DNA of 64,000 nt, from positions 62,001 through 126,000 of the forward strand of contig NZ_JAIUJY010000001.1 in assembly GCF_020166105.1 (NCBI RefSeq), given 5' to 3'. This stretch comes from Blastococcus sp. LR1. GTDB lineage: Bacteria; Actinomycetota; Actinomycetes; Mycobacteriales; Geodermatophilaceae. The notes below the pieces were generated by a model. The model saw only the letters and a list, made by a program, of their open reading frames with translations, made no database searches and had not been told where the DNA came from. Shown here in pieces: positions 48,529 through 57,960 of the stretch (its first letter is position 1; every line of letters starts with the position of its first letter). The position numbers and the translations under genes were made by a program.

Positions 48529-49694
48529 CAGTTCTTCTCCCCGGTGCTGTGCTCGACGACCGGGGCGGGCCCGCCGGCGTGGACCTCGCCTGTGCGGGCC
48601 TCTTCCATCAGGTCGACGAAGCGCTGGAACAGCGGCGCCGCGTCGTGCGGCCCGGCGGCCGACTCGGGGTGGAACTGCACGCTGAACGCCGGTACCTCGA
48701 GGCAGCGCAGCCCCTCGACGACGTCGTCGTTGAGCCCGACGTGGCTGACCTCCACCTGCCCGTAGGGAGTGTCGGTCGGGCGGTCGAGCGGCGCGTCGAC
48801 GGCGAAGCCGTGGTTGTGGCTGGTCACGCGGACGGTGCCGCTGACCCGGTCGAGCACCGGCTGGTTCAGGCCGCGGTGGCCGAACTGCAGCTTGTACGTG
48901 CCCAGGCCCAGCGCGCGGCCGAGGATCTGGTTGCCGAAGCAGATGCCGAAGAGCGGACGGCGCGCGTCGAGGACGCCCTTGACCGCGGCGACGGCGTAGT
49001 CGGCGGCGGCGGGGTCGCCCGGGCCGTTGGAGAGGAAGACCCCGTCCGGGCCGGCGGCCAGCAGCTCGTCGGCGGTGGCCGTGGAGGGCAGCACGTGGGT
49101 CTCCACGCCGAGCGCGGCCAGGTGCCGCGGGGTGGCGGTCTTGATGCCGAGGTCGAGGGCGGCGATGGTGAAGCGCTTCTCCCCCTCCGCCGGGACGACG
49201 TAGGCCTCGGTCGTGCTCACCGTGGGCGCGAGGTCGGCGCCCGTCATGCCCTCTGCGGCGGTGACCCGGGCCAGCAGCGCCTCGGCGTCCAGCTCGGTGC
49301 TGATCCCGGCGCGCATCGCGCCGCGGTCGCGCAGGTGGCGGGTGAGCGCGCGGGTGTCGATCCCGCTGATGCCGACGATTCCCTGGGCGACCAGCTCGTC
49401 GTCCAGGCTGCCGGTCGACCGCCAGTTGGACGTGCGGCGGGCGGGGTCGCGGACGACGAAGCCGGCCGGCCACATGCGGCGGCTCTCGTCGTCCTCGTCG
49501 TTCACCCCGGTGTTGCCGATGTGGGGTGCGGTCATGGCCACGATCTGACCGGCGTAGCTGGGATCGGTCAGCGTCTCCTGGTAGCCCGTCATGCCGGTGG
49601 CGAACACCGCCTCCCCGACCGTCGTCCCGGGAGCGCCGTAGGACTCGCCCCGGAACGTGCGCCCGTCCTCGAGGACGAGCAGAGCCTCACTCAC
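48528..49694 (-). CDS. carA: Carbamoyl-phosphate synthase small (glutaminase) subunit
   Basis: A 388-residue class I amidotransferase that releases ammonia from glutamine for CarB. The N-terminal domain starts [20 protein letters not shown] and includes [20 protein letters not shown]. The glutaminase domain has [20 protein letters not shown], the nucleophile in [17 protein letters not shown], and [16 protein letters not shown] with the catalytic His-Glu. GTG 49694 overlaps the pyrC stop (GTGA). Confidence 0.97.
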
Positions 49695-50998
49695 TTCTGT
49701 GCCTTTCCGTCCAGAACGGTCGGCGCCCCGTGCAGGAACGTCGCGACCACCCGGCCGGGGAGATCCCGGCCGGCATAGGGGCTGTTGCGGCTGCGGCTGG
49801 CCAGCGCCGCGGGGTCCACCGTCGAGCGGACGGCCGGGTCGACGAGCACCAGGTTGGCGGGCTCGCCGGGAGCGATCGGACGACCGTGCTCGGCGAGGCG
49901 GCCGATCTGCGCGGGCCGCACCGACATGCGGTCGGCGACACCGGCCCAGTCGAGGCGGCCCGGCTCGACCATGGTCTCGATGACCACCGAGAGCGCCTGC
50001 TCCAGCCCGAGCATGCCGGGCCGGGCCGAGGCCCACTCGCTCTCCTTGTCCTCCACCGCGTGTGGCGCGTGGTCGGTGCCGACGGCGTCGATCGTGCCGT
50101 CGGCCAGGCCGGCCCGGAGCGCCTCGATGTCGGCGTCCGTGCGCAGCGGCGGGTTCACCTTGAAGACCGGGTCGTATCCACCCACTCCTTCCCGGGCCTC
50201 CACGCACGCGTCGGTGAGCAGCAGGTGGTGCGGGGTGACCTCGGCGGTGACCTGCACGCCGCGGGACTTGGCCCAGCGCAGGATCTCCACCGAGCCGGCG
50301 GTCGAGACGTGGCAGACGTGCAGCCGCGCGCCGACGTGCTCGGCCAGCAGCACGTCGCGGGCGATGATCGCCTCCTCCGCGGCGGCCGGCCAGCCGGTGA
50401 GGCCGAGCTTCGCCGAGCGGTCGCCCTCGTGCATCTGGGCCCCGACGGTGAGCCGCGGCTCCTCGGCGTGCTGGGCGACGACGCCGTCGAAGGCCTTCAC
50501 GTACTCCAGCGCCCGGCGCATCAGGGCGGGGTCGGAGACGCAGTGCCCGTCGTCGGAGAAGACCCGGACGCGGGCCGCGGAGTCGGCCATCGCGCCGAGC
50601 TCGGCCAGCCGCTCGCCCTTCAGGCCGACGGTCACCGCGCCCACCGGGACGACGTCGACCAGACCGGCCTCCTGGCCCAGCCGCCACACCTGCTCGACGA
50701 CGCCGGCGGTGTCGGCGACGGGGTCGGTGTTCGCCATGGCGTGCACCGCGGTGAAGCCGCCGAGCGCCGCGGCGCGGGAGCCGGTCTCCACGGTCTCGGC
50801 GTCCTCGCGGCCCGGCTCGCGCAGGTGGGTGTGCAGGTCGACCAGGCCCGGCAGCGCGATCAGCCCGGCGGCCTCGACGACCTCGGCCCCGGTCGCGGAC
50901 AGCGAGTCGCCGATCGCGGCGATCCGACCGTCCTCGATCAGGATGTCGACGGCGTCGCCACCGAGGGGCTTCGCGCCCTTGATCAGGTAGTTCGTCAC
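49691..50998 (-). CDS. pyrC: Dihydroorotase
   Basis: A 435-residue amidohydrolase cyclising carbamoyl aspartate to dihydroorotate. Zinc-site motifs are [20 protein letters not shown], the bridging/ligand histidines in [16 protein letters not shown] and [13 protein letters not shown], and the catalytic Asp in [18 protein letters not shown]. It is of the type I (PyrC/AllB-like) group common in Gram-positive bacteria. GTG 50998 begins [13 protein letters not shown] and overlaps the pyrB stop. Confidence 0.96.
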   Translation of the reverse strand: MTNYLIKGAKPLGGDAVDILIEDGRIAAIGDSLSATGAEVVEAAGLIALPGLVDLHTHLREPGREDAETVETGSRAAALGGFTAVHAMANTDPVADTAGVVEQVWRLGQEAGLVDVVPVGAVTVGLKGERLAELGAMADSAARVRVFSDDGHCVSDPALMRRALEYVKAFDGVVAQHAEEPRLTVGAQMHEGDRSAKLGLTGWPAAAEEAIIARDVLLAEHVGARLHVCHVSTAGSVEILRWAKSRGVQVTAEVTPHHLLLTDACVEAREGVGGYDPVFKVNPPLRTDADIEALRAGLADGTIDAVGTDHAPHAVEDKESEWASARPGMLGLEQALSVVIETMVEPGRLDWAGVADRMSVRPAQIGRLAEHGRPIAPGEPANLVLVDPAVRSTVDPAALASRSRNSPYAGRDLPGRVVATFLHGAPTVLDGKAQK

Positions 50999-51915
50999 TG
51001 GGGAGCGCCTCCGAGCAGCAGGTAGAGCACGGCCATGCGGGTCGAGACGCCGTTGGCGACCTGCTCGACGATCGTGGAGCGGACGGAGTCGGCCACCTCG
51101 GCGGCGATCTCCATCCCGCGGTTCATGGGCCCGGGGTGCATGACGATCGCGTCGTCCGGCAGCGCGCCCATGCGGCGGGCATCCAGCCCGTAGCGGCGGC
51201 TGTACTCGCGGGCGCTGGGGAAGAACGAGGCGTTCATCCGCTCGGCCTGCACGCGCAGCATCATCACGACGTCGCTCTTGGGCAGCACGGCGTCCAGGTC
51301 GTAGCCGACCTCGGCGGGCCAGGCCCCGACACCCACGGGCAGCAGCGTCGGCGGGGCGACCAGCGTGACCTCCGCGCCCAGGGTGTGCAGCAGGCGCACG
51401 TTGGAACGGGCGACGCGGCTGTGCAGGACGTCGCCGACGATCGTGACCCGCACGCCCTCGAGGCGGCCGAGCCGGTGGCGGATCGTGTAGGCGTCCAGCA
51501 GGGCCTGGGTGGGGTGCTCGTGGGTGCCGTCGCCGGCGTTCACGACGCTGCCGCGCACCCAGTTCGCCAGCCGGTGCGGGGCTCCGGAGGCCGAGTGCCG
51601 GACGACGACGCCGTCGGCGCCCATGGCCTCCAAGGTCAGCGCGGTGTCCTTGAGGCTCTCGCCCTTGGAGACGCTGCTGCCCTTGGCGGAGAAGTTGATG
51701 ACGTCGGCGGAGAGCCGCTTGGCCGCCAGCTCGAAGGAGATCCGGGTGCGGGTGGAGTCCTCGTAGAAGAGGTTGACCACGGTGCGGCCGCGCAGCGTCG
51801 GCAGCTTCTTCACCTCGCGGCCGGCCAGCGCCTGCTCGATCTGCGCCGCGGTGTCGAGCACCAGCGTCGCGTCGTCGCGGTCGAGGTCGGCCGCCTCCAG
51901 CAGGTGCCGCTTCAC
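50995..51915 (-). CDS. pyrB: Aspartate carbamoyltransferase catalytic subunit
   Basis: A 306-residue enzyme joining carbamoyl phosphate and aspartate. The carbamoyl-phosphate loop [19 protein letters not shown], the [20 protein letters not shown] segment, [33 protein letters not shown] and [13 protein letters not shown] are all present. No PyrI regulatory subunit gene is nearby, so it is an unregulated-type enzyme of Gram-positive style. GTG 51915 has GGGAGG upstream and overlaps the pyrR stop (GTGA). Confidence 0.97.
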   Translation of the reverse strand: MKRHLLEAADLDRDDATLVLDTAAQIEQALAGREVKKLPTLRGRTVVNLFYEDSTRTRISFELAAKRLSADVINFSAKGSSVSKGESLKDTALTLEAMGADGVVVRHSASGAPHRLANWVRGSVVNAGDGTHEHPTQALLDAYTIRHRLGRLEGVRVTIVGDVLHSRVARSNVRLLHTLGAEVTLVAPPTLLPVGVGAWPAEVGYDLDAVLPKSDVVMMLRVQAERMNASFFPSAREYSRRYGLDARRMGALPDDAIVMHPGPMNRGMEIAAEVADSVRSTIVEQVANGVSTRMAVLYLLLGGAPQ

Positions 51916-52559
51916 GCTCGGCCTCCCTGGTCGGCTCCGCGGTCGCTCCGCTCCTCGCTCGCAGGCCTCGCTGCGATGCTCACTTCCTGTCGCTCTCCCG
52001 GCTCCTCCACGACGACCTCGTCCACGCCGTCGGTCTCCGCGAGGTGCACGCGGACCTGCTGGGCGCGCGACGTCGGCACGTTCTTGCCCACGTAGTCGGC
52101 CCGGATCGGCAGCTCGCGGTGCCCGCGGTCGACCAGGACGGCCAGCTGCACCGCCTGCGGCCGGCCGAGGTCGCGCAGCGCGTCGAGGGCCGCGCGCACG
52201 GACCGCCCGGAGAACAGGACGTCGTCGACGAGCACCACCAGGCGGCCGTCGATCCCGCCGTCGGGCAGGAGCGTGGATTCCAGCGCCCGCACGCCGCGGA
52301 GCCGCAGGTCGTCGCGGTAGAGCGTGATGTCGACGGTGCCGACGTCGACGGTCACCCCGGAGAACGCCTCGATCCGGGCGGCGAGGCGGCGGGCCAGCGG
52401 GGCGCCGCGGGTCGGGATGCCGACGAGCACGAGATCGGCGAGGCCGTCGCTGCCGGGGCGGACCGTGGCCGCGCGCTCGATGAGCTGGTGCGCGATGCGG
52501 TCGATGATGCGGGCGACGTCGGCGGAAGAGAGCAGAGCAGGCTGGGACGTGCGGGCCAT
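51912..52559 (-). CDS. pyrR: PyrR: pyr operon RNA-binding regulator / uracil phosphoribosyltransferase
   Basis: A 215-residue PyrR. It has [25 protein letters not shown] followed by RLRGV, the PRPP loop [20 protein letters not shown], and [23 protein letters not shown]-bound PyrR binds a hairpin in pyr mRNA; in mycobacteria this represses translation of the first gene. A matching loop lies just before this gene's ribosome-binding site. The family is about 180-195 residues. Here the last 25 residues ([20 protein letters not shown]) are encoded by a GCGAG-rich repeat-like sequence (51942-51983), an unusual tail. ATG 52559 follows GGAAGGAGG closely. Confidence 0.96.
   Translation of the reverse strand: MARTSQPALLSSADVARIIDRIAHQLIERAATVRPGSDGLADLVLVGIPTRGAPLARRLAARIEAFSGVTVDVGTVDITLYRDDLRLRGVRALESTLLPDGGIDGRLVVLVDDVLFSGRSVRAALDALRDLGRPQAVQLAVLVDRGHRELPIRADYVGKNVPTSRAQQVRVHLAETDGVDEVVVEEPGERQEVSIAARPASEERSDRGADQGGRA
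51942..51983 (-). repeat. GCGAGGAGCGGAGCGAC-type repeat read as PyrR C-terminal tail
   Basis: On the minus strand this stretch reads GTGAGCATCGCAGCGAGG, CCTGCGAGCGAGGAG, CGGAGCGAC in succession. Such GCGAG-rich sequence is familiar to me as an intergenic repeat in high-G+C actinobacteria. Here it is in frame at the end of pyrR and directly before the pyrB ribosome-binding site. No second copy was noticed in the window. Confidence 0.45.
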
Positions 52560-52569
52560 CAGGCCTCCT

Positions 52570-52590
52570 TCCCCGCCTCACTGGACGGGT
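52570..52590 (-). promoter_or_regulatory. PyrR-binding loop in the pyr operon leader
   Basis: On the minus strand the leader contains CCCG, TCCAGTGAGG, CGGG in succession: a short stem closing a loop with the PyrR-recognition sequence CCAGNGAGG. It lies immediately before the AAGGAGG ribosome-binding site of pyrR, so PyrR-UMP binding would block translation. This matches PyrR-dependent translational repression shown in Mycobacterium smegmatis. Identification here is by sequence only. Confidence 0.75.
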
Positions 52591-52801
52591 CGTTAAAGGA
52601 GTGGTCGGACCGGCTGCGACGGTACTGCATCCGCCCTCCGCGACCGGTGCCGGGCCAGGTGGGAGGCCACTTCGGCCACGGTCCGTGGCGAAACGATCAC
52701 CAGGGTTCTCCGTCGATCCCGCCTGTTGTGATCCAGGCTTCACCAGTACGCTGCGTGACGACCAGCACCCTTCCGAGACGACGGACAGTGAGCAGACGCA
52801 G

Positions 52802-53359
52802 ATGAGCACCGACTACTCACGGGCCCTCGGCGCCCGGCTTCGCGCGATCCGCAACCAGCAGGGGCTCTCCCTGCAGGGCGTGGAGGACAAGTCGCACGGC
52901 CGCTGGAAGGCGGTCGTCGTCGGGTCCTACGAGCGTGGTGACCGTGCGGTCACCGTGCAGCGCCTCTCCGAGCTCGCCGTCTTCTACGGCGTGCCCGTCT
53001 CCGAGCTCCTCCCCGACCCCCGGCCCAGCTCCGCGGTCACCTCGACCAACAAGATCGTGCTGAACCTGGAGTCCCTGGGCTCGCTGCCCGCCGACGAGGC
53101 CGGCCCGCTGGCCCGGTACGCCTCGACCATCCAGGCGCAGCGGCACGACTACAACGGCAAGGTCCTCTCCATCCGCGCGGAGGACCTGAAGTCGCTGGCG
53201 ATCATCTACGACATGAGCCCCGACGAGCTCACCTCCCGGCTCATCGAGTGGGGCGTCCTCTCCCCCGGCATGGAGGGCATCATCAGCTCCGGCGGGGACG
53301 ACGACCTGGAAGAGGACGTCGACGACTCCTGGGGCGACCGCCGCCGCGCCCCGCGCTGA
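52802..53359 (+). CDS. bldD: BldD-type developmental regulator, c-di-GMP sensing
   Basis: A 185-residue DNA-binding protein. The N-terminal HTH is [20 protein letters not shown], then [20 protein letters not shown]. The C-terminal c-di-GMP-binding part has [20 protein letters not shown], which carries the R-x-D and R-x-x-D residues of the Streptomyces signature in variant form (RHD and RAED). Its last 25 residues are acidic. BldD with c-di-GMP represses development genes in Streptomyces; here its target set is unknown. ATG 52802 was chosen; the frame is open upstream to 52601. It is divergent from pyrR across 242 bases and is followed by a terminator. Confidence 0.93.
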   Translation: MSTDYSRALGARLRAIRNQQGLSLQGVEDKSHGRWKAVVVGSYERGDRAVTVQRLSELAVFYGVPVSELLPDPRPSSAVTSTNKIVLNLESLGSLPADEAGPLARYASTIQAQRHDYNGKVLSIRAEDLKSLAIIYDMSPDELTSRLIEWGVLSPGMEGIISSGGDDDLEEDVDDSWGDRRRAPR

Positions 53360-53366
53360 TCCGCTG

Positions 53367-53405
53367 ACGAAGGGCCCCTGCCGCACGACGGCAGGGGCCC
53401 TTCGT
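53367..53405 (+). terminator. 17-bp hairpin after bldD
   Basis: Bases 53367-53383 pair perfectly with 53389-53405 around a CACGA loop, seven bases past the bldD stop, followed by CGTTT. It separates bldD from the downstream ABC transporter genes. Confidence 0.9.
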
Positions 53406-53519
53406 CGTTTCCGGCGCCGCCCGGTCTCGACACGCGCCGCAGACGCTGTCTCCGGCCCGGGCTTTGTGCCAGGGTGCTCGCACCCCGGGCCGCGTGCCCG
53501 CTCGCCGAGAGGGATCCGC

Positions 53520-54443
53520 ATGCCGGCAGTGGAGATGGTGGGCGTCTCGAAGACCTACCGCAGACGGGGCGGTCAGCCGTTCCGGGCGCTCGACGACCTG
53601 CACATGACCGTGGAGTCCGGCGGCGTGCACGGGCTGCTCGGGCCGAACGGCTCGGGCAAGACGACGTCGATCCGCGTGCTGCTCGGCCTGGTGCGCCCCG
53701 ACGCCGGCGCCGGGCAGATGCGGCTGCTCGACCGGCCCGTCCCCGCGGAGCTGAACGGTGTCATCGCCGAGGTCGGCGCCCTGGTGGAGACCCCGCTCTT
53801 CTCCCCCGGTCTCTCCGGCCGGATGAACCTCCGGCTGCTGGCCGAGGCCGCGGGTGTCTCCCGCGCACGCATCGAGGAGTGCCTGGAGTTCGTCGACATG
53901 CGCGACCGCGCCGGCGACCGGTTCAAGGGCTACTCCCTCGGCATGAAGCAGCGCCTCGGCATCGCGGCCGCGCTGCTCAAGTCGCCCCGCCTGCTGATCC
54001 TCGACGAGCCGAGCAACGGCCTGGACCCGGCCGGCATCAAGGACGTACGGGAGCTCGTGCGGCGACTCGGGCACGACGGCCGGACGACGGTCCTGGTCAG
54101 CTCGCACCTGCTGGGCGAGGTGCAGCAGATGTGCGACTCGGTCACGATCCTCGCCCGGGGTCGGCAGGTCGCGTCCGGCCCGGTCGCCGCGGTGCTGTCG
54201 CGGACCGGCTCGGGCGACGTCCGCGTGGGCGTTCCGGACCCCGCCGGCGCGGCCGCGGTGCTCACCGCCGCCGGCTACTCCGTCTCGCCCGCCCCGGACG
54301 GGCAGGTGCTGGTGCACGGCTCCCCCGCTCCCGGCGCCATCAGCCGCGTGCTCGCCGAGCACGGCCACTACGTCGAGGAGCTGGTCCGCGTGACCCCCGA
54401 CCTGGAGAGCGCGTTCCTCGCCATCACCGGAGGGCAGGCGTGA
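53520..54443 (+). CDS. ABC transporter ATP-binding protein (ABC-2 type)
   Basis: A 307-residue ATPase. Walker A is LLGPNGSGKTTSIRV (about residues 43-50), the Q-loop lies near GALVETPLFSPGLSG, the signature is YSLGMKQRLGIA, Walker B is RLLILDEPSNGLDPAG and the switch histidine is in TTVLVSSHLLGEVQ. The last 70 residues form a small extra domain common in CcmA-like exporters. ATG 53520 follows GAGAGGG. Overlaps the permease start (GTGA). Substrate unknown; BcrA/DrrA-like exporters and antibiotic resistance or lipid export pumps share this layout. Confidence 0.92.
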   Translation: MPAVEMVGVSKTYRRRGGQPFRALDDLHMTVESGGVHGLLGPNGSGKTTSIRVLLGLVRPDAGAGQMRLLDRPVPAELNGVIAEVGALVETPLFSPGLSGRMNLRLLAEAAGVSRARIEECLEFVDMRDRAGDRFKGYSLGMKQRLGIAAALLKSPRLLILDEPSNGLDPAGIKDVRELVRRLGHDGRTTVLVSSHLLGEVQQMCDSVTILARGRQVASGPVAAVLSRTGSGDVRVGVPDPAGAAAVLTAAGYSVSPAPDGQVLVHGSPAPGAISRVLAEHGHYVEELVRVTPDLESAFLAITGGQA

Positions 54444-55453
54444 GCGCCGCGACCCAGCAGCCGAAGGCCCCGGTGGGGCCCGAGGCTGCGCGCCGCACCG
54501 GCAGCCTCGTGCGCAGCGAGCTGCTCCGGTTCGCCACCCGCCGCTTCATCCAGGTGCTCCTCGGCCTCGCCGTCCTCGGCTGGCTCGGCGCCATCGGCAT
54601 CGGGCTGCTCTCGTTCGACCAGCCGACTCCCGCGGACTACGCCGTCGCCGAAGCGGAGTACGAGCGGGTCATCGCCGACGAGGAGGAGTGGCGCGAGGAG
54701 TGCGCCGAGCAGGCCGAGGCGGCCGGGCAGCCGACCGATGCGTTCTGCGGCCCGCCGCTGACGGTGGAGAACTTCCTCCAGGTGGAGCCGTTCGACCTGG
54801 GCGCCACCGCCGAGGTCGGCGCCATGGGCTTCGCGGCCGCCGCAGCGGTCCTCGCGTTCCTCGTGGGCGCCACCTGGATCGGCGCGGAGTGGTCCAACCG
54901 GTCGATCGTCGCGCTGCTGTTCTGGGTGCCGAACCGGCTGAAGGTGATGGGCGCCAAGCTCGGCGTGCTGACGGTCGCCGCCGCTGTCATCGGGGTGGCC
55001 GCGCAGGCGGCCTGGCTGGCCATGGCCGGGATCCTCGACGCCGCGGCCGGCTCGGGGGCCGAGCTGCCCGACGGCTTCTGGAGCGAGCTGCTGGCCGCGC
55101 AGGGCCGCGCGGTGCTGCTCACGGTGCTCATCGCGCTCATCGGGTTCGGCCTGGCCAACCTGACCCGGAACACCGGCGCCGCGCTGGGCGTCGGCTTCGT
55201 CTACTTCGCCGTCCTGGAGAACGCCCTGCGCATCTGGGACCCGATGGTCGAGCGCTGGCTGCTCACCAGGAACGCCGTCTCACTGGTCCTGCCGGGCGGC
55301 AGCGAGGTCTACGACTACGACGACATCGACGCGACGGGCAACCCCGCGACCTACCTGATCAGCAACCTGCACGGTGGCCTGGTCGTCGCCGCCTTCGCCG
55401 CCGTCATCGTCGGCATCGGCGCCTGGCTGTTCGCCCGCCGCGACCTGCACTGA
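54440..55453 (+). CDS. ABC-2 type transporter permease
   Basis: A 337-residue membrane protein paired with the upstream ATPase. Six hydrophobic segments are visible: RFIQVLLGLAVLGWLGAIGI, GFAAAAAVLAFLVGATWIGA, LGVLTVAAAVIGVAAQAAWL, AVLLTVLIALIGFGLANLTR, ALGVGFVYFAVLENALRIWD and LVVAAFAAVIVGIGAWLFAR. A 60-residue loop with two cysteines (EECAEQAEAAGQ...DAFCGPP) lies between the first two helices and probably outside the membrane. The motif EWSNRSIVALLFW is typical of ABC-2 permeases. GTG 54440 overlaps the ATPase stop. It ends directly against the nusB stop. Confidence 0.88.
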   Translation: MSAATQQPKAPVGPEAARRTGSLVRSELLRFATRRFIQVLLGLAVLGWLGAIGIGLLSFDQPTPADYAVAEAEYERVIADEEEWREECAEQAEAAGQPTDAFCGPPLTVENFLQVEPFDLGATAEVGAMGFAAAAAVLAFLVGATWIGAEWSNRSIVALLFWVPNRLKVMGAKLGVLTVAAAVIGVAAQAAWLAMAGILDAAAGSGAELPDGFWSELLAAQGRAVLLTVLIALIGFGLANLTRNTGAALGVGFVYFAVLENALRIWDPMVERWLLTRNAVSLVLPGGSEVYDYDDIDATGNPATYLISNLHGGLVVAAFAAVIVGIGAWLFARRDLH

Positions 55454-55858
55454 TCAGGCAGGGACCTCGGCGGCGAGGATGGCGCCGAGGACGCCGTTGA
55501 CGTACTTCGGCGACTCGTCGGTGGAGAGGGCCTTGGCCAGCTCCACCGCCTCGTCGATGACGACCGCGTCGGGGACGTCGTCGACCCACAGCAGCTCGTA
55601 GGTGGCCATGCGCAGGATGGCGCGGTCCACGTCGGGCAGCCGGTCCAGCGACCAGCCCGCGGTGTGGGTCTCGATCAGCTCGTCGATGCGGGCGTCGTTC
55701 TCCTGGACACCCTCCACCAGCCGGACGGTGTGCTCGGGCACCGGCGGGTTGCCGTCGGCGACCCGCTCCCGGAGCAGCTCGAGGCGGTCCCGGCCGCGGA
55801 CGTCGGCCTCGTAGAGGACGTCGACGGCGCGCTTACGGGCCTTCGTGCGTGCAGCCAT
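55454..55858 (-). CDS. nusB: Transcription antitermination factor NusB
   Basis: A 134-residue RNA-binding protein acting with NusE in rRNA antitermination. The arginine-rich N-terminus ARTKARKRAVDVLYEADVRG, the IDELIETHTAGWSLDRLPDV segment and RAILRMATYELLWVDDVPDA, VIDEAVELAKALSTDESPKY, VNGVLGAIL are characteristic. ATG 55858 starts 12 bases after efp. Its stop is immediately adjacent to the ABC permease stop on the other strand. Confidence 0.96.
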   Translation of the reverse strand: MAARTKARKRAVDVLYEADVRGRDRLELLRERVADGNPPVPEHTVRLVEGVQENDARIDELIETHTAGWSLDRLPDVDRAILRMATYELLWVDDVPDAVVIDEAVELAKALSTDESPKYVNGVLGAILAAEVPA

Positions 55859-55870
55859 GAAGGTGGGCGC

Positions 55871-56431
55871 TCAGTTGACGCGGCCGAGGTACCGGCCGTC
55901 GCGGGTGTCGACCTTGAGCTTCTCGCCGGTGGTCACGAACAGCGGCACCTGGATCTGCGCACCGGTCTCCAGGGTGGCGGGCTTCGTGCCACCGGTGGAG
56001 CGGTCGCCCTGCAGGCCCGGGTCGGTGTGCTCGACGACCAGCTCCATGGTCACCGGCAGCTCGACGTAGAGCGCGGTGCCCTCGTGCACGGCGACGGTGA
56101 CCTCGGTGTTGTCGAGGAGGTAGTCCGCGCCGCCACCGACGGTCTGGGCCGGCACGTAGATCTGGTCGAAGGTGTCACCGTCCATGAAGACGAAGTCGGT
56201 GCCCTCCTTGTAGAGGTAGGTCATCGACCGCTTGTCCACGGTGGCCGTCTCGACCTTCGTGCCGGCGTTGAAGGTCTTGTCCACGACCTTGCCCGACAGC
56301 ACGTTCTTCAGCGTGGTGCGCACGAAGGCGCCACCCTTGCCGGGCTTCACGTGCTGGAAGTCGGTGACGGTCCAGAGCTGGCCGTCCAGGTTGAGGACGA
56401 TGCCGTTCTTCAGGTCGTTGGTGGTAGCCAT
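55871..56431 (-). CDS. efp: Elongation factor P
   Basis: A 186-residue factor that rescues ribosomes stalled at polyproline. It contains [20 protein letters not shown], the loop [17 protein letters not shown] with the tip lysine (position about 33), [19 protein letters not shown] and the C-terminal signature [20 protein letters not shown]. The tip lysine is kept; in actinobacteria it is generally unmodified, and no epmA or epmB is present here. ATG 56431 abuts the pepP-like stop. Confidence 0.97.
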   Translation of the reverse strand: MATTNDLKNGIVLNLDGQLWTVTDFQHVKPGKGGAFVRTTLKNVLSGKVVDKTFNAGTKVETATVDKRSMTYLYKEGTDFVFMDGDTFDQIYVPAQTVGGGADYLLDNTEVTVAVHEGTALYVELPVTMELVVEHTDPGLQGDRSTGGTKPATLETGAQIQVPLFVTTGEKLKVDTRDGRYLGRVN

Positions 56432-57529
56432 CTAGAGAACCAGCAGTTCCTTGCTCGTGAGGGTCAACAACTCGGGCGCGTCGTCCGTGACGATCAAGGT
56501 GTCCTCGATCCGGACACCACCGTGCCCCGGGAGGTACACCCCGGGCTCCACGGTGACGGCCATGCCGGCGGCCAGACTACCCGCGCCCAGCTGGCCGATG
56601 CCCGGCGCCTCGTGGATCTCCAGCCCGACACCGTGCCCGAGACCGTGCGTGAAGTGCTCGCCGTGGCCGGCCGCGACGATGACGTCGCGCGCCGCGGAGT
56701 CCACCGCGACGACGTCCGTGCCCACCGCCAGCGCCGCCCGGCCGGCCGCCTGCGAGGCCACGACCAGCTCGTAGATCTCGCGCTGCCAGTCGGCCGCGTG
56801 CCCGAGCACGAGGGTGCGGGTCATGTCGGAGTGGTAGCCGTCGACCGTCGCACCGAAGTCGAGCTTGAGGAAGTCGCCCTCGCGCAGGACCGTCGCGTCG
56901 GGACGGTGGTGCGGGATCGCGGAGTTCGCCCCGGTGGCCACGATCGTCTCGAACGACGGCGCCTCGGCACCCAGCGCGAGCATGCGGGCGTCGAGCTCGC
57001 GACCGACCTGCAGCTCGGTGCGACCGGGACGCAGCGCGCCCTCGGCGGCCAGCTCGGCGAGCGCCTGGTCGGCGACCGCGCAGGCCCGGCGCAGCGACTC
57101 GATCTCGCCGTCGTCCTTGATCGCCCGCTGGGCCTCGACGGCGCGGCGCACCGAGACCAGCTCGGCTCCGGCGCCCCCGGCGGCGGCGTCGGCGAGCACC
57201 CGCTCGAGGCCGTGCAGGCCGTCGACGGTCAGGTCGTGGGACTCGTAGCCGATCCGGCCCGCGCCGCGTCGGACGGCTTCGCGCGCGAGCGCCGGCACGG
57301 TGGTCCGGTCCACCAGCAGCTCGACGTCGGGGACCTGGGTGGCGGCCTGCGTGGTGTAGCGGCCGTCGGTGGCGAACAGGTCGGACGCGTCGGTGCGTAC
57401 CAGCAGCGCGCCGTTCGAGCCGGTGAAGCCGGTCAGGTAGCGGACGTTGAGCAGGTTGGTGACCAGGACGGCGTCCAGCCCCCGCTCGGCCGCCGCGGCC
57501 CGCAGCACGTCCCGGCGGGTCGCCGTCAC
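56432..57529 (-). CDS. pepQ: Xaa-Pro aminopeptidase (M24 family)
   Basis: A 365-residue metallopeptidase. The N-terminal domain reads [20 protein letters not shown]. The M24 catalytic part has all ligands: the two aspartates in [19 protein letters not shown], the histidine in [18 protein letters not shown], and the glutamates in [16 protein letters not shown] and [13 protein letters not shown] 57529 overlaps the aroQ stop (GTGA). Location between aroQ and efp is the conserved actinobacterial arrangement. The choice between PepP and PepQ names is not certain; substrate is peptides with proline at position two. Confidence 0.93.
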   Translation of the reverse strand: MTATRRDVLRAAAAERGLDAVLVTNLLNVRYLTGFTGSNGALLVRTDASDLFATDGRYTTQAATQVPDVELLVDRTTVPALAREAVRRGAGRIGYESHDLTVDGLHGLERVLADAAAGGAGAELVSVRRAVEAQRAIKDDGEIESLRRACAVADQALAELAAEGALRPGRTELQVGRELDARMLALGAEAPSFETIVATGANSAIPHHRPDATVLREGDFLKLDFGATVDGYHSDMTRTLVLGHAADWQREIYELVVASQAAGRAALAVGTDVVAVDSAARDVIVAAGHGEHFTHGLGHGVGLEIHEAPGIGQLGAGSLAAGMAVTVEPGVYLPGHGGVRIEDTLIVTDDAPELLTLTSKELLVL

Positions 57530-57960
57530 GAGTGCCCCTGCAGCACCAGCCACTGCAGCGCCAGCACGTACCCGCCGACGCCGAGGCCGACGATCGCGCC
57601 GTCGGCCACGCGGGAGACGTAGGAGTGGTGCCGGAACTCCTCGCGCGCGTGGATGTTGCTGATGTGCACCTCGACGACCGGTCCGGTCACCGCGGCGACG
57701 GCGTCGTGCAGCACCACCGAGGTGTGCGACCAGCCGCCGGGGTTCAGCACGACCGGGTCGCCGGCGTCGGTGGCCTCGTGGATCCAGCGGAGCAGCTGCC
57801 CCTCGTCGTCGGTCTGGCGCACCAGCACCTCGACGCCGAGCTCGCCGGCGGCGGTCTGCAGCAGGTCCTCCAGCTGCGCGTACGTGGTGGACCCGTAGAT
57901 CTCGGGCTGGCGGGTGCCGAGCCGGCCGAGGTTGGCGCCGTTGAGCACGTGGATCGTCAT
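57526..57960 (-). CDS. aroQ: 3-dehydroquinate dehydratase, type II
   Basis: A 144-residue dodecameric enzyme of the shikimate pathway. Motifs are [20 protein letters not shown] with the catalytic Tyr, [39 protein letters not shown], and [17 protein letters not shown] 57960 overlaps the aroB stop (ATGA). Confidence 0.97.
   Translation of the reverse strand: MTIHVLNGANLGRLGTRQPEIYGSTTYAQLEDLLQTAAGELGVEVLVRQTDDEGQLLRWIHEATDAGDPVVLNPGGWSHTSVVLHDAVAAVTGPVVEVHISNIHAREEFRHHSYVSRVADGAIVGLGVGGYVLALQWLVLQGHS

Noticed and set aside
48529-49473. Upstream extension of the carB frame
   Set aside because: It overlaps carA, which has clear family motifs in another frame; the carB family N-terminus begins exactly at 48528.
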